Assembly: GCA_013821525.1 (NCBI GenBank)
Contig: JACDGR010000028.1
Span: 2,178-16,334 of the forward strand
Source of the DNA: Actinomycetota bacterium
Lineage (GTDB): Bacteria; Actinomycetota; Thermoleophilia; Gaiellales; Gaiellaceae
Direction of reading: 5' to 3'
DNA: 14,157 nucleotides
Positions 7,305-14,157 of the stretch are shown here, in pieces. Under the pieces are notes generated by a model, which had not been told where the DNA came from, ran no database searches, and was given only the letters and a program-made list of their open reading frames with translations. The position numbers and the translations under genes were made by a program. The first letter of the stretch is position 1, and every line of letters starts with the position of its first letter.

Positions 7305-8066
7305 TCAGAGGGTGGGTCGGTTTCGCTCCCAGACTAGGCGGAGGCCGTGCAGGGTCAGCTCGGGATCGACAGCCGTGATCGTCCGGGTGTGCGGCGCGAT
7401 CAGGTCGGCGAGACCGCCCGTGGCGACGACGATCGCGTCCGGCGCCTCGAGCTCGTCGCGGATCCGGTCGACGATTGCGTCGACCTGGCCCGCGAAGCCG
7501 TAGACGAGACCCGATTGCAGGGCGGCGGTCGTGGTCTGGCTGATCACGCGCTCCGGTGCGACGAACGGCACCTTCGGCAGCCGCGCCGCCCGCGCGGAGA
7601 GCGCGTCCATCGAGATCTCGATGCCGGGTGCGAGCACGCCGCCTGCGAACTCGCCGGCTGCAGAGATCACGTCGAAGTTCGTCGACGTGCCGAAGTCGAC
7701 GACGATCGCCGGCACGCCGTGCCGTTGCCGGGCGGCGACCGCGTTCGCGATCCGGTCGGGGCCGACCTCGCGCGGGTCGTCATAGCGGATCGGGACGCCG
7801 GTCGAGACCCCCGGGCCGAGCACGAGCAGCTCCACACCGGCCCAGCGCTCCGCGAACCCTTCGTATTCGCGTACGAGCTGCGGCACGGACGCGCAGAGGA
7901 CGATGCCGTGGAGCGTCTCGAGATCGACGAAGGCGCGGATCAGGACGGCGAGCTCGTCACCCGTGTGGTTTCGGTCGGTGCCGACGCGGAATTGCGCCGA
8001 CAGCTGCGCGTCGTCGAACAGCCCGAAGACGGTCTGCGTGTTCCCACAGTCGATCGCCAGCAACAT
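7305..8066 (-). CDS. coaX: Type III pantothenate kinase
   Basis: Catalyses ATP-dependent phosphorylation of pantothenate, the first step of CoA synthesis, in the cytoplasm. 253 aa, typical for CoaX. ASKHA-fold motifs are visible: the phosphate loop DCGNT (6-10), PREVGPDRIANAV with the likely catalytic D104, VVDFGTSTNFDVI (122-134), GGVLAPGIEISMDAL (142-156) and SGLVYGFAGQVD (185-196). The motif reads GTSTNFD where many family members have GTATTFD, which looks like a tolerated variation. ATG 8066 is 30 nt after the DUF2469 stop. No Shine-Dalgarno is seen, and TAGTCT lies 7 nt upstream. panC and panD are not next to it in this window. Confidence 0.96.
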   Translation of the reverse strand: MLLAIDCGNTQTVFGLFDDAQLSAQFRVGTDRNHTGDELAVLIRAFVDLETLHGIVLCASVPQLVREYEGFAERWAGVELLVLGPGVSTGVPIRYDDPREVGPDRIANAVAARQRHGVPAIVVDFGTSTNFDVISAAGEFAGGVLAPGIEISMDALSARAARLPKVPFVAPERVISQTTTAALQSGLVYGFAGQVDAIVDRIRDELEAPDAIVVATGGLADLIAPHTRTITAVDPELTLHGLRLVWERNRPTL

Positions 8067-8096
8067 CGAGACGAGACTAACGCCCCAGCGGCAGCG

Positions 8097-8462
8097 CTAG
8101 AGGTCTTCGATCTCGCTGCGACCTTCACCGATGCGCTTGGCGAGCGCCTCGGCGGTGAGGACCGGCTCGTCACCCTCGCCGCGAAGCTCCTCGATCGTCA
8201 CGTCGCTCGAGGTGTAGACCTCGGCTCGCGGGATCATCCGGGTCGGACGGTTCTTGTCCCACACCCACACGTCTTCCATCTTCAGGTGGAAGAACGGGTA
8301 GTTCGGCTGGGGGACGTACTGCATGTCGAGCTTGTTGCACAGATACGTCGCATCCTGGGTGAGAACGCAGTACCGGAAGAGGCTGAAGACGGCGCTGTAT
8401 TCCTTCTTGAGCCGCAGCTCCGCCTCGGCCTCGAATTCGTCGAGCTCGTCGAGGTGGCTCAC
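8097..8462 (-). CDS. DUF2469 family protein, function unknown
   Basis: 121 aa from GTG 8462. Recognised by EFEAEAELRLKKEY (9-22), the Y-x-Y/C-V-L-T region (31-35), YLCNKLDMQ (40-48), and VWVWDKNRPTRM (65-76) with SSDVTIEEL (85-93). These align by eye with the actinobacterial DUF2469 family, whose M. tuberculosis member I recall as Rv2901c. No catalytic motif or membrane segment is apparent. The protein is acidic at both ends. The start was chosen because GTG overlaps the folK stop as GTGA. The open frame continues upstream only as an Arg/Pro-rich shadow of folK. Translational coupling to folK and closeness to coaX place it in a folate/CoA operon, but this does not establish its role. Confidence 0.85.
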   Translation of the reverse strand: MSHLDELDEFEAEAELRLKKEYSAVFSLFRYCVLTQDATYLCNKLDMQYVPQPNYPFFHLKMEDVWVWDKNRPTRMIPRAEVYTSSDVTIEELRGEGDEPVLTAEALAKRIGEGRSEIEDL

Positions 8463-8908
8463 GGCGCTGATTGTATCCCGGCGAGGAGTTCTCGGACTGT
8501 GCCCTTTCCGGGGATTCTTCGTAACGGATCGAGCTCGGCGAGCGGCTCGAGCACGAAGAGGCGCTCGTGGAGCAGGGGGTGCGGGACGACGAGACCCGGC
8601 TCTTCCACGGTGCGGTCGCCGTAGAGCAGCAGGTCGAGGTCGATCGAGCGTGGCCCCCACCTCGGCCCGATGCGCTCGCGGCCGAGGCTGCGCTCGACGT
8701 CGAGCAGGTGATCGAGCAGCTGCCGTGGCGTCAGCTCGGTCTCGAGCTCGGCGACGGCGTTCAGGAACATCGGCTGTGCAGCGAGACCCCAGGGCTCGGT
8801 CTCACGCACGGTCGAGAGGCGCGTCGCGCCGATCAGCTCAGCCGCACGTGCGATCAGCGCTGCGCGGTCGCCGAGGTTCGAGCCGAGACCGACGTATGCC
8901 TTCGTCAT
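8459..8908 (-). CDS. folK: 2-amino-4-hydroxy-6-hydroxymethyldihydropteridine pyrophosphokinase (HPPK)
   Basis: Transfers pyrophosphate from ATP to 6-hydroxymethyl-7,8-dihydropterin, making the substrate used by FolP. 149 aa, near the usual 150-160. Landmarks: YVGLGSNLGD (5-14), QPMFLNAVAELET (45-57), the HPPK signature RWGPRSIDLDLLLYGD (83-98) with the Mg-binding aspartates D90 and D92, and VPHPLLHERLFVLEPLAEL (108-126). It starts at ATG 8908, overlapping the folB stop as ATGA, and its own stop overlaps the DUF2469 start. It is part of a tightly coupled folP-folB-folK-DUF2469 run. Confidence 0.97.
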   Translation of the reverse strand: MTKAYVGLGSNLGDRAALIARAAELIGATRLSTVRETEPWGLAAQPMFLNAVAELETELTPRQLLDHLLDVERSLGRERIGPRWGPRSIDLDLLLYGDRTVEEPGLVVPHPLLHERLFVLEPLAELDPLRRIPGKGTVRELLAGIQSAP

Positions 8909-9249
8909 GGCCGGCTGACCGTGACGGCACTGAACTCGACCGTCAACCCTGCGGGGCGTACCTCCGGCTTGCGCACCCGCACGAGCACGGACTCGGGTGC
9001 GAAGCGCTCGAGCAGCGTGTCGGCGAGCGTTGCCGCGAGCGCCTCGAGCAGGTCGAAGCGCCGCTCGTTCACCTCACTGATCGTCGCGGCCACCTCCGTG
9101 TAGTCGATCGCGGAGGCCAGGTCGTCGTCGGCGCCGCGCTCGCCGACCTCGAGCTCGACGTCGTAGAGAAAGCGCTGGCCGTCGCGCTGCTCCTCTGCGT
9201 AGGCGCCGTGGAAGCCGAAGAGCTCGACGCTGCGTAGCTCGACCTTCAT
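8905..9249 (-). CDS. folB: Dihydroneopterin aldolase
   Basis: Converts 7,8-dihydroneopterin to 6-hydroxymethyl-7,8-dihydropterin and glycolaldehyde, feeding FolK. 114 aa, the normal size of this small octameric enzyme. Landmarks: LFGFHGAYAEEQRDGQRF (10-27) with the pterin-region glutamate, ASAIDYTEVAATI (45-57), FDLLEALAATLADTLL (65-80), and VRVRKPEVRP (90-99) with the catalytic lysine at K94. ATG 9249 overlaps the folP stop as ATGA. The frame extends further upstream, but only as a shadow of folP. Confidence 0.95.
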   Translation of the reverse strand: MKVELRSVELFGFHGAYAEEQRDGQRFLYDVELEVGERGADDDLASAIDYTEVAATISEVNERRFDLLEALAATLADTLLERFAPESVLVRVRKPEVRPAGLTVEFSAVTVSRP

Positions 9250-10061
9250 GCGCCGCGCACCGCTTGCGCTGCGGCGAGCGCTTCCACGTGGTCGCGCACA
9301 TCGTGCGCGCGGATGATCGTCGCGCCGCGATCGAACGCGGCGACTGCAGCGCCGATGGAAGCCGCGGCCGAACCGGTCTTCGCTCCGGTCAGCGCACCGA
9401 GGGAGCTCTTGCGCGAGAAGCCGATCACGACCGGTCTGCCGATCGCCACGAGCTCGTCCAGCCGGCGCACGAGCTCGAAATTGTGTGCGGCCGTCTTGCC
9501 GAACCCGATGCCGGGGTCGAGACAGACGTGCTCCTCTCGAACGCCTGCGGCGACCGAGAAGGCGAGTCGCTCTTCGAGGAATCGCTTCACGTCGGAGACG
9601 ACGTCGTCGTAGACGGGGTGGTCTTGCATCGTGCGCGGCTTGCCGAGCATGTGCATCAAGCAGACGTAGCACCCGGCGTCGGCAACGACGCCTGCGAGCT
9701 CGGCATCCCCGCGTAGGGCGGTGACGTCGTTGAGGAGCTCCGCGCCGAGCTCGAGTGCTCGCCGGGCGACGATCGCCTTCGACGTGTCGACCGAGACCGG
9801 CGCGCCACCCAGGTCTACAAGGACGCGCTCGATCCGCGCGAGCTCCTCAGCTGCGTCGACCGGCTCAGCGCCTGGGCGGGTGGACTCGCCACCGACGTCG
9901 ATGATCGAAGCACCGGCCTCGAGCATCCCCCACGCCGAGGTGACGGCCGCCTCGACGCGCAGGTGCACGCCGCCGTCGGAGAACGAATCGGGCGTCACGT
10001 TGAGGACGCCCATCACGGAGCCGCGGACGAAGCGCTGCTCGATCGGCGGCCGCGCGGACAT
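9246..10061 (-). CDS. folP: Dihydropteroate synthase
   Basis: Joins 6-hydroxymethyl-dihydropterin pyrophosphate and p-aminobenzoate to make dihydropteroate; it is the sulfonamide target. 271 aa, full length. TIM-barrel motifs in order: MGVLNVTPDSFSDGG (17-31), IIDVGGESTRPG (53-64), VSVDTSKA (89-96), LLNDVTAL (109-116), MHMLGKPRTMQ (136-146), LDPGIGFGKT (181-190), VVIGFSRKSSLG (211-222) and IIRAHDVRDHVEA (249-261). It leads the coupled folP-folB-folK-DUF2469 run. ATG 10061 has only a weak AGG upstream. TAGGTT sits 6 nt before the start, so the mRNA may be leaderless. The usual actinobacterial neighbour folE is missing upstream. Confidence 0.97.
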   Translation of the reverse strand: MSARPPIEQRFVRGSVMGVLNVTPDSFSDGGVHLRVEAAVTSAWGMLEAGASIIDVGGESTRPGAEPVDAAEELARIERVLVDLGGAPVSVDTSKAIVARRALELGAELLNDVTALRGDAELAGVVADAGCYVCLMHMLGKPRTMQDHPVYDDVVSDVKRFLEERLAFSVAAGVREEHVCLDPGIGFGKTAAHNFELVRRLDELVAIGRPVVIGFSRKSSLGALTGAKTGSAAASIGAAVAAFDRGATIIRAHDVRDHVEALAAAQAVRGA

Positions 10062-10132
10062 GCCAACAACCTAATCCGAAGCGAGCGCGTCGGCGCAGCA
10101 AGGACGCGCCTTTCTCGCGAGCAGCCCGAAAG

Positions 10133-10149
10133 ACGGTGCCAGGCACCGT
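10133..10149. repeat. REP-like extragenic palindrome
   Basis: ACGGTGCC-A-GGCACCGT is a perfect 17-bp palindrome with 8-bp arms. Its size and intergenic position are like repetitive extragenic palindromes, which are often multicopy and moved by Y1 (RAYT) transposases in other bacteria. Only one copy is in this window, so repeat status is inferred. Confidence 0.5.
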
Positions 10150-10166
10150 TACTGGTGTGTGACGTT

Positions 10167-10175
10167 TTGTCCACA
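10167..10175 (+). other. DnaA-box-like 9-mer
   Basis: TTGTCCACA matches exactly the DnaA-box consensus used by high-GC actinobacteria such as Streptomyces. I saw no second perfect box nearby. A 9-mer like this has roughly a one-in-ten chance of occurring in a window this size. Confidence 0.3.
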
Positions 10176-10245
10176 GCCCTTGCGGGGCGGGCTGCAAGGG
10201 CGCACCCTGTAGCGCACTGGGTGGGATGCCCCGCCCCTCACGGGG
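10176..10245. repeat. Cluster of GC-rich hairpins
   Basis: The longest stem pairs GCCCTTGC (10176-10183) with GCAAGGGC (10194-10201) around a 10-nt loop. It is followed by CACCC/GGGTG (10203-10207 with 10219-10223) and CCCCG/CGGGG (10229-10233 with 10241-10245). No T-run follows on either strand, so it is not a standard terminator. With the palindrome at 10133 it could form one structured repeat unit or an RNA element. Confidence 0.45.
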
Positions 10246-10307
10246 TGCAGCAGGGCGGCATAGGCGCCGCACGGTAGGACGACAACCTAGAAGGCTGAAC
10301 GCGACGA

Positions 10308-10367
10308 GCGAACAGGGCTACGTGCGAACAGGGCTACGAGCGCACAGGGCTACGAGCGCACAGGGCT
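10308..10367. repeat. Tandem array of a 16-bp unit, 3.75 copies
   Basis: Units start at 10308, 10324, 10340 and 10356 and follow GCGMACAGGGCTACGW. The first three are complete and the fourth has 12 bases. Copies differ only at one A/C and one T/A position. Since 16 is not a multiple of three, it does not encode a simple peptide repeat. It lies about 100 nt downstream of the ftsH stop and 250 nt upstream of folP. Confidence 0.9.
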
Positions 10368-10469
10368 GAAATGCGAAAGCGTGCTCGCAGAGCCTGGCGT
10401 GGACGAGCGGCCGGCGACACGCGCGGCTCGGAGACGGCTACGCGAACGTGCTGCGAAGAGCGCGCCGGC

Positions 10470-12416
<1,947 letters not shown>

Positions 12417-12431
12417 GATAGGTGTTCGGTC

Positions 12432-12462
12432 AGCGTAGCCAAGTGGATGTTCCCGCTGTCAC
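12432..12462 (-). promoter_or_regulatory. Candidate ftsH promoter
   Basis: GTGACA (12462-12457), a 19-nt spacer and TACGCT (12437-12432) on the minus strand. The -10 fits TAnnnT and the -35 matches five of six consensus bases, but the spacer is long. The -10 ends 15 nt before the GTG, predicting a leader of only about 8-10 nt. Confidence 0.35.
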
Positions 12463-12499
12463 CGGAATAACCCTTCCTTCATCTCCGAAAATCGAACGG

Positions 12500-13057
12500 C
12501 TACGCACCTTCGGGCATCAAATCCGCGTGGAGAACCCCCACATAGGGGAGATTCCGGTACCGCTCGGCGAAATCGAGCCCGTAGCCGATCACGAATTTGT
12601 TGGGGATCTCGAAGCCCACATAGCGCACGGGCACATCGATCTCGCGCCGCTCGGGCTTCGTCAAGAGGGCACAGATCTCGAGGCTCGCGGGGTCGCGGGA
12701 CTCCAGATTCCTGAGCAGGTAGGAGAGCGTGAGGCCGGAGTCGATGATGTCCTCGACGACGAGGACATGCCGCCCCTCGATGTTGATGTCGAGATCCTTG
12801 AGGATCCGCACGACGCCGGACGAGTCGGTCGAGGCGCCGTAGGAGGAGATCGCCATGAAATCGATCTCGCAGGGAACGGTGAGCGAGCGCATCAGGTCGG
12901 CCATGAAGAACACCGCGCCCTTCAGCACACCGACGAGTAGCAACTCGCGTCCTGCGTAGTCGGCGGAGAGCTCGTCTCCGAGCTCACGGATCCGCGACTG
13001 CAGCCGGTCCTCGTCGATCAGGACCTCGCCGACGCCACGCTCGAGCTCCGTACTCAT
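12500..13057 (-). CDS. hpt: Hypoxanthine (guanine) phosphoribosyltransferase
   Basis: Purine salvage enzyme making IMP (and usually GMP) from hypoxanthine or guanine plus PRPP. 185 aa, typical for bacterial Hpt. The N-terminal region has LLLVGVLKGAVFFMADLMR (39-57), and the PRPP-binding loop is LVVEDIIDSGLTLSYLL (99-115). The C-terminal VGFEIPNKFVIGYGLDFAERYRNLPYVGVL segment (147-176, quoted in part as EIPNKFVIGYGLDFAERYR) is diagnostic. ATG 13057 gives a family-like N-terminus and lies 13 nt after the tilS stop, with a purine-rich GGACGGAA upstream. The open frame continues into tilS only as a shadow. The tilS-hpt-ftsH order is a common bacterial arrangement. Confidence 0.96.
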   Translation of the reverse strand: MSTELERGVGEVLIDEDRLQSRIRELGDELSADYAGRELLLVGVLKGAVFFMADLMRSLTVPCEIDFMAISSYGASTDSSGVVRILKDLDINIEGRHVLVVEDIIDSGLTLSYLLRNLESRDPASLEICALLTKPERREIDVPVRYVGFEIPNKFVIGYGLDFAERYRNLPYVGVLHADLMPEGA

Positions 13058-13070
13058 CGTTCCGTCCAGA

Positions 13071-14021
13071 CTACGTCCTGTCGGCGACACGCCTGGCGCG
13101 CACCCCCTCGACCTCGACGATGCCGGGCACGGCGAGAACCTCGGCACCGCGCACGACGAGCGGCCACCCCTCGCGATCGGAGCGCGGAACCTTGGCGTCC
13201 ACGAAGACGTCCTGCACCTTCTTGCTGCGGCCTGCGAGCCGGTCCCCTGGCCTCCATCCCCGTACCTTAAGGCCGGGCAGCTCGGAGCTGATGCGCCACG
13301 CGCCCCAGGTAACCGCTCCGTCGAGATCGACCGGCCCGTGCTCGAGCCACAGCCGGTCGTACTCGCGCACCGCCTGAACGCCGCCACCCAGGTCGACGCG
13401 CTTGGAGCCGACCGGTGCGGCGACGAGCTCCGCGAGCGCAGGCGGCATCGTGGGCCGAGAGTCGAGCGAACGCAAGATGTTCTCGCGCGCCGCCGGATGC
13501 AGCCGCTCGAGCAGCGGCAGGATCTGGTCGCGGATCAGACCACGAAGCGTGGCCGCGTTCGTCTCGTCCGTGCGCCATTCGAGACCGCGCGCCGAGCAGA
13601 ACTCCTCGGTCTCCTCGCGCCAGACGCAGAGGAGCGGTCGCACCACCCCGTCCTCGCGTCGCACCTTGATCCCCGTCGTCGTGCCGCTCGCCGCGAGCCG
13701 ATAGAGGATCGTCTCCACCTGGTCGGAGAGCGTGTGGCCCGTCGCCCGCAGCTCCCCCGCTCGCACCGCGTAGCGCGCCTCGCGGAGCTCGGCCTCGGTC
13801 GTGCCCCCGGCCGAAACGACCTCGGCAGCGAAGCGTTCACTGCACCACTCCGCGTCGCCCGCAGATGCGTCGCCGCGCAGATGGTGATCGACATGGAGCG
13901 CAGTCGGCCGGTAGCCGAGCTCACTCAGCGCGTGGTAGAGGCACGTGGAGTCGGCGCCGCCGGAGACCAGGCAGAGAACGGAGCCGCCGGGCTCGATCAG
14001 GCCGTGGCGGCGGACGTGCAC
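13071..14021 (-). CDS. tilS: tRNA(Ile)-lysidine synthetase
   Basis: Modifies the wobble C34 of tRNA-Ile(CAU) to lysidine using lysine and ATP, switching decoding to AUA. 316 aa from GTG 14021. The N-type PP-loop is LVSGGADS (18-25), followed by ALHVDHHLRGDASAGDAEW (41-59), GHTLSDQVETILYRLAASG (95-113) and WRTDETNAATLRGLIRDQIL (149-168). The C-terminal TilS domain is RGWRPGDRLA to KKVQDVFVDAKVPRSDREGWP. The 5' end is uncertain: the frame stays open to the window edge with no ATG, GTG or TTG. Residues just before the GTG (DLLERIDVHVRRHGLI) look like a native TilS N-terminus, so a CTG at 14045 or another upstream start is possible. Confidence 0.93.
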   Translation of the reverse strand: MHVRRHGLIEPGGSVLCLVSGGADSTCLYHALSELGYRPTALHVDHHLRGDASAGDAEWCSERFAAEVVSAGGTTEAELREARYAVRAGELRATGHTLSDQVETILYRLAASGTTTGIKVRREDGVVRPLLCVWREETEEFCSARGLEWRTDETNAATLRGLIRDQILPLLERLHPAARENILRSLDSRPTMPPALAELVAAPVGSKRVDLGGGVQAVREYDRLWLEHGPVDLDGAVTWGAWRISSELPGLKVRGWRPGDRLAGRSKKVQDVFVDAKVPRSDREGWPLVVRGAEVLAVPGIVEVEGVRARRVADRT

Positions 14022-14049
14022 ATCGATCCGCTCGAGAAGGTCCAGGGGA

Positions 14050-14157
14050 TCAGTCTGACAGGCGTTCGTCTTTGTCGGGGCCTGGCATCCAGCCGGGCGG
14101 CTGCGCTGAATCGCGCGGCGGCGGGCCGGCCGGCAGCCAGCGATGTCCCGCGCGCGT
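14050..14157 (-). CDS. C-terminal end of an unidentified protein, truncated by the window edge
   Basis: A minus-strand frame enters from the edge and ends at TGA 14050-14052, giving 35 residues that finish GWMPGPDKDERLSD. The stretch is Pro/Ala-rich then charged, like the disordered tail of an actinobacterial protein. The stop lies 28 nt before the tilS GTG, consistent with an upstream operon member. Too little remains to name it. The alternative is that this is non-coding 5' sequence of tilS. Confidence 0.4.
   Translation of the reverse strand, partial: TRAGHRWLPAGPPPRDSAQPPGWMPGPDKDERLSD

Larger units (their letters stand above)
10062..10469. other. 408-nt gene-free stretch between ftsH and folP
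   Basis: I see no credible gene here. Open frames crossing it are shadows of folP or ftsH. It holds the presumed folP promoter region, a REP-like palindrome (10133-10149), a DnaA-box-like 9-mer (10167-10175), a GC-rich hairpin cluster (10176-10245) and a 16-bp tandem array (10308-10367). The last roughly 100 nt before the ftsH stop show no clear terminator. Confidence 0.7.

Noticed and set aside
8463..8660. N-terminal extension of DUF2469 into folK
   Set aside because: Arg/Pro-rich out-of-frame reading of folK. The GTGA overlap start at 8462 matches the family N-terminus.
10066..10289. 8-bp direct repeat ACAACCTA at 10066-10073 and 10282-10289 flanking the hairpin region, like a target-site duplication
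   Set aside because: No matching terminal inverted repeats were found, and about one 8-mer pair is expected by chance in a stretch this long.
13058..13387. N-terminal extension of Hpt into tilS
   Set aside because: The extension is a shadow of tilS. ATG 13057 gives the normal Hpt length.

Overview
The window looks like the chromosome of a high-GC member of the Actinomycetota, possibly a deep branch such as Thermoleophilia. This is inferred from base composition, frequent GTG/TTG starts, a DUF2469 gene (an actinobacterial family) and gene order. The order tilS-hpt-ftsH-folP-folB-folK-coaX-lysS-clpC, all on the minus strand, matches the order I remember from the Mycobacterium tuberculosis ftsH-to-clpC1 region. 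Here folE, panC, panD and lsr2 are missing, and DUF2469, a TM-helix membrane protein, dus, greA and a GNAT gene are present instead.

Layout from right to left, following minus-strand transcription: the C-terminal end of an unidentified protein at the right edge; tilS (tRNA-Ile lysidine synthetase) and hpt (hypoxanthine phosphoribosyltransferase) 13 nt apart; ftsH (membrane AAA+ protease); a 408-nt gene-free stretch; folP, folB, folK and DUF2469, all joined by 4-nt stop/start overlaps; coaX (type III pantothenate kinase); and a multi-TM protein of the mechanosensitive-channel-like TM-helix family. The only plus-strand gene, dus (tRNA-dihydrouridine synthase), follows. It converges on the membrane gene and diverges from greA (transcript cleavage factor). 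Then come a GNAT acetyltransferase coupled to lysS (class II lysyl-tRNA synthetase) by a 4-nt overlap, and clpC (Clp/Hsp100 ATPase) at the left edge.

The genes are housekeeping: tRNA modification and charging (tilS, dus, lysS), folate and CoA synthesis (folP/B/K, coaX), purine salvage (hpt), protein quality control (ftsH, clpC) and transcription elongation (greA). I see no tRNA, rRNA, CRISPR array, transposase, phage gene or obvious defence system, and I do not claim a new multi-gene system.

The less ordinary signals are non-coding. The folP-ftsH gap holds a REP-like perfect palindrome, a GC-rich hairpin cluster, one actinobacterial-type DnaA box and a 16-bp tandem array of 3.75 copies. A 17-bp perfect palindrome overlaps the dus start codon. 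Several genes lack a Shine-Dalgarno sequence and have a TAnnnT hexamer 6-9 nt before the start codon, which suggests leaderless transcripts. DUF2469 is coupled to the folate genes.
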